This document shows positions 46,883-55,152 of a stretch of 64,000 nucleotides of DNA, one piece after another. Source of the DNA: Deltaproteobacteria bacterium (lineage in GTDB: Bacteria > Desulfobacterota > BSN033 > UBA1163); NCBI GenBank assembly GCA_016875195.1, contig VGRY01000011.1, positions 1-64,000 of the forward strand, given 5' to 3'. The position numbers and the translations under genes were made by a program. The notes beneath the pieces were generated by a model. It made no database searches. It was not told the origin of the DNA and saw nothing but the letters and a program-made list of their open reading frames with translations. The number at the start of each line of letters is the position of its first letter. Position 1 is the stretch's first letter.

Positions 46883-47437
46883 TCATGGTGTATACAGCAC
46901 CACCAGGAGTTTAGCCTCTTCATTTCCCAGATTGCGAAGCTTATGGGGAATGCCCGAATCGAAATGGAGGGTTCCGGCTTTTTTGAGACGATTCTGATTT
47001 TCTCCGACCCTCACCTCCACCTCTCCTTTTAAGACATAGATGAATTCTTCCCCTTCATGGCGGTAATCCACCATCCGATGGTCCTGCTTTGGGTCGATGG
47101 TGACGAGGAAGGCCTTCATGTGTTTCGTCTCTGCATCCGGAGTGAGCGTTTTGTAGGAGTAAGCCTGAGTCCGTTTGTAAAAACGCTCACTTCTCTTTTT
47201 AGCCAGAGCTTCCTGTTCTTCAGCAGAAAGAAAAGAGCCAGAGTCCATTGAAAGGGCTTTCGATATCTGGATGACCGCAGACACAGGAGGGATGATCTTC
47301 CCTTCTTCGATATCCCGGAGATAGCGGTGTGAAAGTCCGGTTTTGTTGGCGAGATTTTCGAAAGAAATTTTCCTGAGTGTCCTCAGTTGTTTCATTTTTG
47401 CCCCAAATGATTTTTCATCTACCTTCTTCGTGGCCAT
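46883..47437 (-). CDS. XRE-family regulator with C-terminal cupin domain
   Basis: LRTLRKISFENLANKTGLSHRYLRDIEEG HTH; HEGEEFIYVLKGEVEVRVGE cupin. Confidence 0.92.
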   Translation of the reverse strand: MATKKVDEKSFGAKMKQLRTLRKISFENLANKTGLSHRYLRDIEEGKIIPPVSAVIQISKALSMDSGSFLSAEEQEALAKKRSERFYKRTQAYSYKTLTPDAETKHMKAFLVTIDPKQDHRMVDYRHEGEEFIYVLKGEVEVRVGENQNRLKKAGTLHFDSGIPHKLRNLGNEEAKLLVVLYTP

Positions 47438-47581
47438 ACTGCCTCCCTATTGTCTCAATGAGATATATGTCTATATTATATTGTCAATTAAATATTTTTC
47501 AATAGATATTTTGAACGTACCATCCGTTTTTCAAATTACCCTTTAGCTTCTCTCCGTTTCATTATATAATACTACAAGAGG

Positions 47582-47839
47582 TTGAACATGGCGGAATGGG
47601 TAAAAGCAGGAGTGGTTGAGAATCGCTTTGAGGGGGATAGGATTTCTCAGTCCTTGAGTGAGGCAGGCATTCCATTTATGGTGAAATCATTTCTGGACAC
47701 CGCTTACAATGGGCTCTATGTTCCTCAAAAAGGATGGGGAGTGGTGATGGTTCCAGAAGAATTTAAAGAACAGACCGAAAAGATCGTCAATGATATAAGA
47801 AAATCTTTTGAGAAGGAGGGGAAAGATGAAACTGAATAG
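47582..47839 (+). CDS. small DUF2007-like protein
   Basis: RISQSLSEAGIPFMVKSFLDTAYNGLYVPQKGWGVVMVPEE. Confidence 0.5.
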   Translation: MNMAEWVKAGVVENRFEGDRISQSLSEAGIPFMVKSFLDTAYNGLYVPQKGWGVVMVPEEFKEQTEKIVNDIRKSFEKEGKDETE

Positions 47840-48275
47840 CTTAGAAGACATTTTACGATTTGCCATCCGAAAGGAGGCGGATGCGGCAACGGCCTATTGG
47901 ATCGCCGCAGACAGGGCAAACCCAGGGGTCAAGAAATTTTTTGAGGAGTTGGCTGAAGAAGAGGAAAGGCATAGGGATCGGCTTGAGAAGTTCGATGTGA
48001 AAAAAATCGGTCGAATGAAATTGAAAGAGACCAAAGAAATAGGGATCAGTGAAAGAATAGATGATATCCCCTTTGGCCCGGAATTGACTTATGATCAGAT
48101 TCTTCGGGTGGCGATTAAGAATGAGGAGAAGTCCCAGAAGCTCTATACCTCCACTGCAAAACTGGTCACGGATTCAAATCTGAAAAAATTATTGTTGATC
48201 CTGGCGCAGGAAGAGTCCACCCATAAAGCGAGGCTGGAGAAGATTTATGACGAAGAGATTTTGACAGAGTTCTAA
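47826..48275 (+). CDS. ferritin-like/rubrerythrin-type protein
   Basis: AIRKEADAATAYWIAADRA..ELAEEEERHRDRLE; AIKNEEKSQKLYTSTAKL..AQEESTHKARLE. Confidence 0.85.
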   Translation: MKLNSLEDILRFAIRKEADAATAYWIAADRANPGVKKFFEELAEEEERHRDRLEKFDVKKIGRMKLKETKEIGISERIDDIPFGPELTYDQILRVAIKNEEKSQKLYTSTAKLVTDSNLKKLLLILAQEESTHKARLEKIYDEEILTEF

Positions 48276-48293
48276 ATTAGAATATAGGTTAAG

Positions 48294-48386
48294 GCTCAGG
48301 CTGAGGTTAAGGCAAAGGCAATGGCAATGGCTTAATGTGTTTGTTGTATTAGTCTTGACCTCAACCTTGGCCTCAACCTTTGTTTT
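48294..48386. repeat. short-word hairpin element (GGTTAAG subfamily)
   Basis: AGGTTAAGGCTCAGGCTGAGGTTAAGGC / CTTGACCTCAACCTTGGCCTCAACCT. Confidence 0.85.
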
Positions 48387-48397
48387 AGGGGCTTGGG

Positions 48398-48784
48398 ATG
48401 ATACCTGGACTGACGGGAAAAGCTGAGATGATGGTAAGAGAAGGGGATCTGGTCAGCCATTTGGGGGAGATCGATGTCGATGTTCTCTCAACTCCAAGAC
48501 TGATTCAACTGATGGAGGAAGCGGCCGTCAATGCTATTCGGGATATGATCCCTTCCGACCAGTTGAGTCTGGGAACCCAGATTAATATCAAACACATCTC
48601 CGCTACCCCTCTCGGGATGAAAGTGACAGGCCATGCCATCCTGAAGGAGATCCAGAAGAATCGACTCCTCTTTCTAGTGGATGCCTATGATGAGAGGGAG
48701 AAGGTGGCTGAAGGAGAACATGAGCGGGTTCTCGTTTCAAAAGAACAGTTTAACCAGAAGGTAGAAAAGAAGAGGTCAGGGTGA
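48398..48784 (+). CDS. hotdog-fold thioesterase (FlK-like)
   Basis: DVLSTPRLIQLMEEAAVNAIRDMIPSDQLSLGTQINIKHISATPLGMKVTG. Confidence 0.8.
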   Translation: MIPGLTGKAEMMVREGDLVSHLGEIDVDVLSTPRLIQLMEEAAVNAIRDMIPSDQLSLGTQINIKHISATPLGMKVTGHAILKEIQKNRLLFLVDAYDEREKVAEGEHERVLVSKEQFNQKVEKKRSG

Positions 48785-49242
48785 TCTGTGGTTCTTCTAA
48801 TGAAAGAGTGAAGCCTAAAAAGAGGAAAAAACGTTTTGAAATCCTGGACCATACTGCCGATATCGGGCTGGTTGTGTATGGCGAGGACCTTAAGACGCTT
48901 TTTGAGAATGCCGGGGAAGCCTTCTTCGATCTCATTACCGATTTAAAGAAGGTCAGGCAGAAAGAAGAGAGGGAGATTGAACTTAAGGGTGAAAGCCTGG
49001 AACGGTTGATGGTCGATTGGCTGAATGAACTGCTTTACCTGCATGACGTCGAAACCCTTCTTTTCAAAAGATTTGGAGTCGAAGCGGTTGGAAACGAAGG
49101 GCTGAGGGCAAAGGCCTGGGGCGAACCATTTCAAGAAGGAGTCCACATAATCAAAACCGGGGTAAAAGCAGTGACCCACCATCAAATTCAGGTGAAAAGA
49201 GAAGACGGAGGCTGGAGGGCACGGGTGATTGTGGATCTATAA
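48781..49242 (+). CDS. archease (RtcB cofactor family)
   Basis: KRFEILDHTADIGLVVYGEDLKTLFENAGEAFFDLI; C-terminal VIVDL; next to RtcB. Confidence 0.92.
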   Translation: MICGSSNERVKPKKRKKRFEILDHTADIGLVVYGEDLKTLFENAGEAFFDLITDLKKVRQKEEREIELKGESLERLMVDWLNELLYLHDVETLLFKRFGVEAVGNEGLRAKAWGEPFQEGVHIIKTGVKAVTHHQIQVKREDGGWRARVIVDL

Positions 49243-49255
49243 TAAATAAATGGGT

Positions 49256-49495
49256 TGCATTACATCAATCGGTTAAGGTTACGGCTACGAAGCCCGTTTC
49301 GGTTAAAAAGGTTACGTTGATCGTTGTCGAAGCTCGTATCGATGCTCGTCTAAAGATTCTCGAAACTCGAGTTTCTTATTTCGAGCTTCGGGCTTCGATA
49401 CGAGCCTCTTCACCGACAAACGAGTTTCGAGGTATCCTTTTGACCCTAAACGATACGGGCCTCGTGACCCTTACCGTTAGACTTTATTATCTATA
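49256..49495. repeat. long nested short-word hairpin element between archease and rtcB
   Basis: outer arms ATCGGTTAAGGTTACGGCTACGAAGCCCGTTTCGGT / ACGATACGGGCCTCGTGACCCTTACCGTTAGA; inner arms GTCGAAGCTCGTATCGATGCTCG / CGAGCTTCGGGCTTCGATACGAGC. Confidence 0.85.
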
Positions 49496-49510
49496 CCAAG
49501 GATGGTCAAA

Positions 49511-50965
49511 ATGTCAGCCAACGAAAAGATCAAGATTCAAAAAATAGATGATTACCGGTGGAGAATCCCGCGCGAAGGCAAGATGAGGACAGACGGAATC
49601 ATCTATGCCGATGAGCGGATGTTTCAAGACATCCGGAAGGATCAAAGCCTGGCGCAAGTGTCCAATGTCGCATGGCTTCCGGGCATTGTTGGCCATTCTC
49701 TTGCCATGCCAGATATCCACTGGGGATATGGGTTTCCCATTGGCGGAGTGGCTGCCTTCGATTTGAATGACGGGATCGTCTCTCCAGGAGGAGTAGGATA
49801 CGACATCAACTGAGGCGTCAGGCTGATGCGCTCAGGCCTGAGCCGCAAGGACATTCAGGGAAGGATAAAGGAGCTGGTGGATACCCTTTTCATTAACATT
49901 CCTTCGGGTGTGGGTTCCCATCGAAAGGACCTGAAACTGAATCGGGAAGAGCAGAAGCAGGTCTTCAAAAAAGGGGCGAAGTGGGCGATTGAAAAGGGTT
50001 TTGGGACAGCAGAGGATATCGAACATATCGAGGAGAGAGGTTGTATCGAAGGGGCTGATCCAGAGCGTGTCTCCGAGAAAGCAATGGAGAGGGGAAGGGC
50101 GCAATTGGGGACGCTGGGTTCTGGAAACCATTTCATTGAAGTTGGTTATGTGTCCGAGGTGTTTGATCATGAGGCTGCTCGTACGTTGGGATTATGGAAG
50201 GATCAGGTAACCGTTTTCGTCCATACGGGTTCAAGGGGATTAGGGCATCAGGTCTGTGACGATTATATACGGGTAATGATGAATGCCAGCCGGAAATATC
50301 AGATTGAACTTCCTGATCCTCAACTCTGTTGTGCACCAATCTCTTCATCAGAAGGAGAACAATATCTGGAGGCGATGGCTTGTGCAGCCAATTATGCCTT
50401 TACCAACAGGCAGATGATTTCTCACTGGGTGAGGGAGACCTTCGAACAGGTTTTTAAGAAGAGTCCAAGAGACCTTCAACTCGGTTTGGTTTACGATGTC
50501 TGTCATAACATCGCGAAGATCGAAACGCATACAGTCAACGGAGAGAAAAAGAAACTCTGTGTCCACAGAAAAGGAGCGACAAGGGCGTTTTCACCACACC
50601 ATCGGGATATTCCAATAGATTACCAATCGATTGGCCAGCCTGTCCTCATCCCGGGTGATATGGGTAGGTGTTCTTATGTATTGAGTGGAACAGAGATGGC
50701 AATGAAAGAGACTTTCGGCTCCACCTGTCACGGAGCAGGAAGGGTGATGAGTCGTCATCAGGCGATTAAGACAGCAAAAGGAAGGGCGATTTCGAGGGAG
50801 ATGGAAGATAAGGGGATCATTGTTCGAGGAGCAAGCCGGGGAACGATCGAAGAAGAAATTCCCGAAGCCTATAAAGATATTAATGACGTGGTCGATGTGG
50901 TTCACCATGCAGGGATCAGTCTGAAGGTCGCAAAACTGGTCCCCATGGGAGTGGTCAAAGGATAG
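49511..50965 (+). CDS. rtcB: RtcB-family RNA ligase with in-frame UGA at the conserved Cys (candidate selenoprotein); track splits it into 49502-49813 and 49826-50965
   Basis: ...[44 protein letters not shown]-[UGA][15 protein letters not shown]...; both parts in one frame. Confidence 0.85.
49828..49846 (+). promoter_or_regulatory. candidate bacterial SECIS hairpin
   Basis: GCGCTC-AGGCCT-GAGCCGC; loop GGs 25-26 nt from the U of UGA (counting U as 1); compare E. coli fdhF loop AGGUCU. Confidence 0.6.
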
Positions 50966-51043
50966 GGTTCAAGGGGCCAAGGGTTCCAGGGTTCAAGTGA
51001 GAATCTCAAATGAAAAAACTTGAATCCTTGAACCCTGATTGTA
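50964..51043. repeat. short-word hairpin element (GGGTTCAAG words)
   Basis: AGGGTTCAAGGGGCCAAGGGTTCCAGGGTTCAAG / CTTGAATCCTTGAACCCTG. Confidence 0.8.
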
Positions 51044-51049
51044 CAAAAA

Positions 51050-52081
51050 ATGAAGATACTGGCGATTGATATCGGGGCGGGAACTCAGGACATTCTCCTT
51101 TTTGATTCAGAGAAAAATATCGAAAATTGCACCAGCCTGGTCCTACCGACACCCTCCCAAATTCTTGCGGGACGATTGAAAATAATTGAGGGCGATCTCT
51201 TTATCCATGGAGATACCATCGGAGGAGGATCGCTCGGTCGGGCCATCGATAACCACCTCAAAAAGGGTTATCGAGTGCTCATGGAAGAATCCGCAGCTTA
51301 TTCGATTCGCAATGATTTAGATCAAGTCAGATCCATGGGGATCGAAGTGGGAAAAAAACCTTCATCGGGACAGTTCCACGAGTTAGAGATCTGCGAGATC
51401 GATCTGGACCTTCTCCGTCGTTTCCTTACTCAATTTGGAGAAGAATTTAAATTTGATGTCATTGCCATCGCAGTTCAGGACCATGGGGTGGCTCCTAAAA
51501 CGATCTCAGACCGGATTTTCCGATTTACCCGAATGGAGGCAATGCTGCAACAAGATAATAGACCCGAGTCATTTCATTTTTTAGAAGGTTCAGTGCCGGA
51601 CTATTTTCTCCGGATGCAATCAGCAGTGAGGGCGGTGAAAAGGTTTACCTCATCCTCTGTCCTGGTAATGGACACTGCTTTTTCTGCGATTTTAGGATGC
51701 ATGGACCAGGTGGAAGAGCCATCCCTGGTCGTCAATGTCGGAAATGGACATACGATTGCCGCCCTGATTATTGATGGAAAGATCGAAGGGATCTATGAGC
51801 ACCATACGCATAGGTTGACTTCTGAGAAACTCGAGAACCACCTCCGCCTCTTTTCACGGGGTGAATTGAAGGGACAGGAGGTTTACGAGGGTGATGGCCA
51901 TGGAGTCATCACTTTGACTCCATTTCTTGGAGATATGGGTGTTCGGGTGACGGGTCCCAACCGCAACCTTTTCAAAGGAACTTCTTTTAACTATACCTTT
52001 GCCGCTCCAGGCGGCAACACCATGATGACCGGCCCAATGGGGTTGGTGAAAACCGCACAATACCGGTTTGGTAATTCATAG
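51050..52081 (+). CDS. DUF1786-like protein (ASKHA-like N-terminus)
   Basis: MKILAIDIGAGTQDILLFDSEKNIENC; VVNVGNGHTIAALI. Confidence 0.75.
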   Translation: MKILAIDIGAGTQDILLFDSEKNIENCTSLVLPTPSQILAGRLKIIEGDLFIHGDTIGGGSLGRAIDNHLKKGYRVLMEESAAYSIRNDLDQVRSMGIEVGKKPSSGQFHELEICEIDLDLLRRFLTQFGEEFKFDVIAIAVQDHGVAPKTISDRIFRFTRMEAMLQQDNRPESFHFLEGSVPDYFLRMQSAVRAVKRFTSSSVLVMDTAFSAILGCMDQVEEPSLVVNVGNGHTIAALIIDGKIEGIYEHHTHRLTSEKLENHLRLFSRGELKGQEVYEGDGHGVITLTPFLGDMGVRVTGPNRNLFKGTSFNYTFAAPGGNTMMTGPMGLVKTAQYRFGNS

Positions 52082-52229
52082 CATGTAGATATCTTTGCGG
52101 GGAAACTGATTTTTTGGAGGGTTATTCTATCGTAACAAGCTGAATAAGGGATGGTTTTTAGAAGGGGTTCCTTTGATTCGTGGAATCAGTTAGGGTAGAA
52201 TTAACCCATTCGATTAGGAGGTGTAAGAA

Positions 52230-52445
52230 ATGTTTGATCGAATTACCTTTGATCCAGAGATCATGGGAGGCCGTGCATGTATCCGGGGGATGCGGATTCC
52301 TGTTTCGGTCATTGTGGGTCAGATCGCACATGGGGCAAACTTTGAGGAAATCATGGAGGGATACCCAGACCTTGAGAGAGAGGATATCCAGCAAGCCATT
52401 GAATATGCGGCATGGCTGACCCAAGAGCAAGTTTACAACCTTTGA
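52230..52445 (+). CDS. DUF433 antitoxin-like protein
   Basis: FDRITFDPEIMGGRACIRGMRIPVSVIVGQIAHGANFEEIMEGYPDLEREDIQQAIEYAAW. Confidence 0.92.
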   Translation: MFDRITFDPEIMGGRACIRGMRIPVSVIVGQIAHGANFEEIMEGYPDLEREDIQQAIEYAAWLTQEQVYNL

Positions 52446-52451
52446 GGTTCA

Positions 52452-52826
52452 ATGATGCGATTCCTTGCTGATATGGGTGTGAATATCAAAGTTGTGGAAT
52501 GGCTGCGCAATAAAGGTCATGATGCGAAACACTTACGTGAAGAAGGATTGCACCGGATGCCAAATGGTGAGATATTTACTAAAGCTCTCCTTGAAAACCG
52601 TATCATTATAACATTTGATCTCGACTTTGGGGAAATCGTGGCCCTTTCGAAAGGGAAAAAGGCGAGCGTCGTTCTCTTCCGGTTACATAATACTCGAACA
52701 TCCCATCTTATACGCCGATTATCAATTGTCCTGGAGGATTCCGCCAATGCATTGGAAGAAGGGGCAGTTGTGGTGATCGAAGAATCACGTCATCGTGTGC
52801 GCCATTTTCCGCCAGGGAAAAAGTAG
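52452..52826 (+). CDS. DUF5615 (PIN-like) toxin-like protein
   Basis: MRFLADMGVNIKVVEWLRNKGHDAKHLREEGL..IITFDLDFGEI. Confidence 0.9.
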   Translation: MMRFLADMGVNIKVVEWLRNKGHDAKHLREEGLHRMPNGEIFTKALLENRIIITFDLDFGEIVALSKGKKASVVLFRLHNTRTSHLIRRLSIVLEDSANALEEGAVVVIEESRHRVRHFPPGKK

Positions 52827-52880
52827 ATCGCAAATTAGCTTCTGTCCTTATAGAGGCATCATGGGATTAAAAAGAGGAGG

Positions 52881-53393
52881 TTGAACATGGGAAGGGTTTG
52901 TTATTCGTCTTTTAACTCAACATGGTTGAAGAAGGTGTTTGTTGCCTCCACTGAGAAGGGGGTTTGTATGGTGGATTTCCTCAAACCGGAGAAAGTTTTT
53001 CTGAAAGAGTTGAAAAAACAGTTTCCCGGGGAGATCATTAGAAATGATCAGAAGAATAGAGAGGTTCTTTTTCAGTTGAAAAAATATGTGAAGGGAGAGC
53101 TAAAGCATTTTCAATGCCGATTGGATTTGAAAGGGACTCCTTTTCAAAGAAAGGTCTGGTCAGCACTGACCAAGATTCCTTACGGCAAAACACGATCCTA
53201 TCAAGATGTGGCTCGGACTATTGGCCATCCAAAGGCCTTCCGGGCTGTGGGAAATGCGAACGGGAACAATCCTGCTCCCCTGATCGTCCCTTGCCACAGG
53301 GTGATTGAGAGTAATGGCGGCCTGGGTGGTTTTGGCCACGGGCTGAAGGTCAAAAAGCAACTGCTGGACTTCGAAAAATCCCATGGGATTTGA
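52881..53393 (+). CDS. ogt: methylated-DNA-protein-cysteine methyltransferase
   Basis: IPYGKTRSYQDVARTIGHPKAFRAVGNANGNNPAPLIVPCHRVI. Confidence 0.93.
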   Translation: MNMGRVCYSSFNSTWLKKVFVASTEKGVCMVDFLKPEKVFLKELKKQFPGEIIRNDQKNREVLFQLKKYVKGELKHFQCRLDLKGTPFQRKVWSALTKIPYGKTRSYQDVARTIGHPKAFRAVGNANGNNPAPLIVPCHRVIESNGGLGGFGHGLKVKKQLLDFEKSHGI

Positions 53394-54225
53394 TGAGTTT
53401 CTGAAAGAAGCCGCTCTCCTCCTTGGCCTTCAACGTCGGCCTTTCCAGAGGAGGGGAGTCAAGAGAAAGGTTGAGCGCAGACTTGTTGAAATCGGGTGTC
53501 CTGGTTTTGACGAATACCTGTTAAAGATTCAAATAGACCCCAAAGAAAAGGATCACATCTCGACAATCCTCACGGTTACCATCTCGAGGTTTTTCAGGGA
53601 CAGGGAGGTGTTCGATGCACTCGAAAAATCTGTCCTTCCTGCGATCCTAAAAGACAGAGAAAAAAAGGATTTGAATGTCTGGTCGATCGGTTGTGCCAGT
53701 GGCGAAGAGCCATACAGCCTTTCTCTGTTATGGAAAGAAAAATTTGAGAAAGATTTTCCGAAGCTCCATCATTCTATCTTAGCCACAGATATTGATGAGA
53801 AGATGATTGAGAGGGGAAAAGAGGGGCGTTATAAAAAGAGCAGCCTCAGAGAAGTTCCGGATAACATCTTAAAGCGTTATTTCAGAATCAAGAATGAATT
53901 TTATGTCCTTGAGCAAGTCATCCGGGAGAGTGTGGATTTTAGAAAGCAGAATATCCTTGAGGACGAACCCTTTTCGGGGATGGATGTCGTCTTCTGCCGT
54001 AATTTAGCCTTTACCTACTTCTCAAAAGAATCCCAGACCAAAGTCCTTAAAAAACTTGCCGAAGGCCTGAATGAAAAAGGGTTTCTGGTTATCGGAAAAG
54101 ACGAAATCCTTCCCCTCATGTATCCCACCCTGTTCGTCCCGTTTTCTAAAGCTCAAGGAATTTACCAGAAATTTTCGTTAAATGTAACTAATCGACTTAA
54201 CCTATGTTCGGAGACTGAAGATTAA
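53383..54225 (+). CDS. CheR-type protein-glutamate O-methyltransferase
   Basis: TVTISRFFRDREVFDAL; WSIGCASGEEPYSLSLL; DVVFCRNLAFTYF. Confidence 0.92.
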   Translation: MGFDEFLKEAALLLGLQRRPFQRRGVKRKVERRLVEIGCPGFDEYLLKIQIDPKEKDHISTILTVTISRFFRDREVFDALEKSVLPAILKDREKKDLNVWSIGCASGEEPYSLSLLWKEKFEKDFPKLHHSILATDIDEKMIERGKEGRYKKSSLREVPDNILKRYFRIKNEFYVLEQVIRESVDFRKQNILEDEPFSGMDVVFCRNLAFTYFSKESQTKVLKKLAEGLNEKGFLVIGKDEILPLMYPTLFVPFSKAQGIYQKFSLNVTNRLNLCSETED

Positions 54226-54265
54226 CGATAGAAGTCTTGAATGGAAAAGTTAAGTAGTTAAGTAG

Positions 54266-54291
54266 GGTGGGTCAAGCGAAGCGGACCCACC
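54266..54291. repeat. REP palindrome next to RAYT remnant
   Basis: GGTGGGTCAAGCGAAGCGGACCCACC. Confidence 0.8.
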
Positions 54292-54294
54292 TTC

Positions 54295-54490
54295 TTTAAA
54301 CGGATTCTCCTTTTTTATTCCAAATCCATTCCAGAAAGGGTACCGGGGGTAACGGCTCCCCAACCGGGCGAGTATCATCCCTCCCCAACAGCCTGCCGGA
54401 AGGAACTGTGCGGCCAATCCCAAGGGTTCTGAACGTAACCATGCTTCGCTGGATTGTAGTGAATATAATCCATGTGCCTTCTCCCATCCT
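54295..54490 (-). pseudogene. REP-associated tyrosine transposase (RAYT) C-terminal remnant
   Basis: reverse-strand HMDYIHYNPAKHGYVQNPWDWPHSSFRQAVGEG*YSPGWGAVTPGTLSGMDLE*. Confidence 0.78.
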
Positions 54491-54660
54491 CAGTTCCTAT
54501 TTCTTTCCGCATGGAGTCTGCATCTGCTTTTAGATCTTGCCAACCATTTCTTTCATGAAGAAAGAGTTGCGAGGGGGGGCATAACTATATTGTGTTGATT
54601 TCACAAGACAATCCTAAGGGTTGTCTTGTTGGTATCAAATTTTGGTCCTTTCCATTCTTT

Positions 54661-55152
54661 TTATCCGAAGCTGGTGGAGTTCATCAAGGCTTCTTCCATC
54701 TGTCGCAATGTTGAGAAATGGACCAATTCCTCTTCAGCGAGATGCTGGTAGAATATTTTTTCAAAATCGCTGGTAGCTTCTTGAGCTAAACGGTTATAGA
54801 ACTCATGCCCTTTAAACTCGAGTTGAATGGCTAATCGGATAGATTCCATCTCATCCGGGTTGATACTGAAACCTTCGCCCATCTGTTCTCTTGCTTCTTG
54901 GAAGATGTTCTGGAGAGTCTTCTTCTTCGTGATACCGGATAGAATCTCCGGGTTCGCAGAAACCACATCACTCTCATAAATCTTTTTAACCCTTTTGATA
55001 TGGTCCAACTCCTCTTCAGCTATCGTCTGAAAAATTACCTTTGCGATATAGGTCTTTGCTTTCTCCACTGCCTTGAGAAAAAATTCTCGTCCATCAATTT
55101 CAAAACGAATCGCTTCCTCTAAAATCTTCCTTTGTTCAGTCTTTTCACTCAT
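54661..55152 (-). CDS. ferritin-like/rubrerythrin-domain protein
   Basis: AIRFEIDGREFFLKAVEKAK..IAEEELDHIKRV; QLEFKGHEFYNRLAQEA..LAEEELVHFSTL. Confidence 0.85.
   Translation of the reverse strand: MSEKTEQRKILEEAIRFEIDGREFFLKAVEKAKTYIAKVIFQTIAEEELDHIKRVKKIYESDVVSANPEILSGITKKKTLQNIFQEAREQMGEGFSINPDEMESIRLAIQLEFKGHEFYNRLAQEATSDFEKIFYQHLAEEELVHFSTLRQMEEALMNSTSFG

Noticed and set aside
49811-49813. Treating the rtcB TGA as an ordinary pseudogene stop
   Set aside because: The stop hits exactly the functional Cys codon, flanks are conserved-looking and in frame, and a SECIS-like hairpin follows; the Sec hypothesis is better, though a sequencing error is not excluded.
22688-51043. Short tandem words as a CRISPR array
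   Set aside because: No regular repeat-spacer periodicity; words are degenerate and arranged as foldback arms; no cas genes.
54390-54490. In-frame TGA in the RAYT remnant as another selenocysteine
   Set aside because: The position is not a Cys site in RAYTs and the gene is truncated; plain decay is more likely.
54604-54630. ACAAGACAAYCC-TAA-GGGTTGTCTTGT inverted repeat as a mobile element end
   Set aside because: Single small hairpin without a partner; more likely a terminator or chance palindrome, so not listed as an element.
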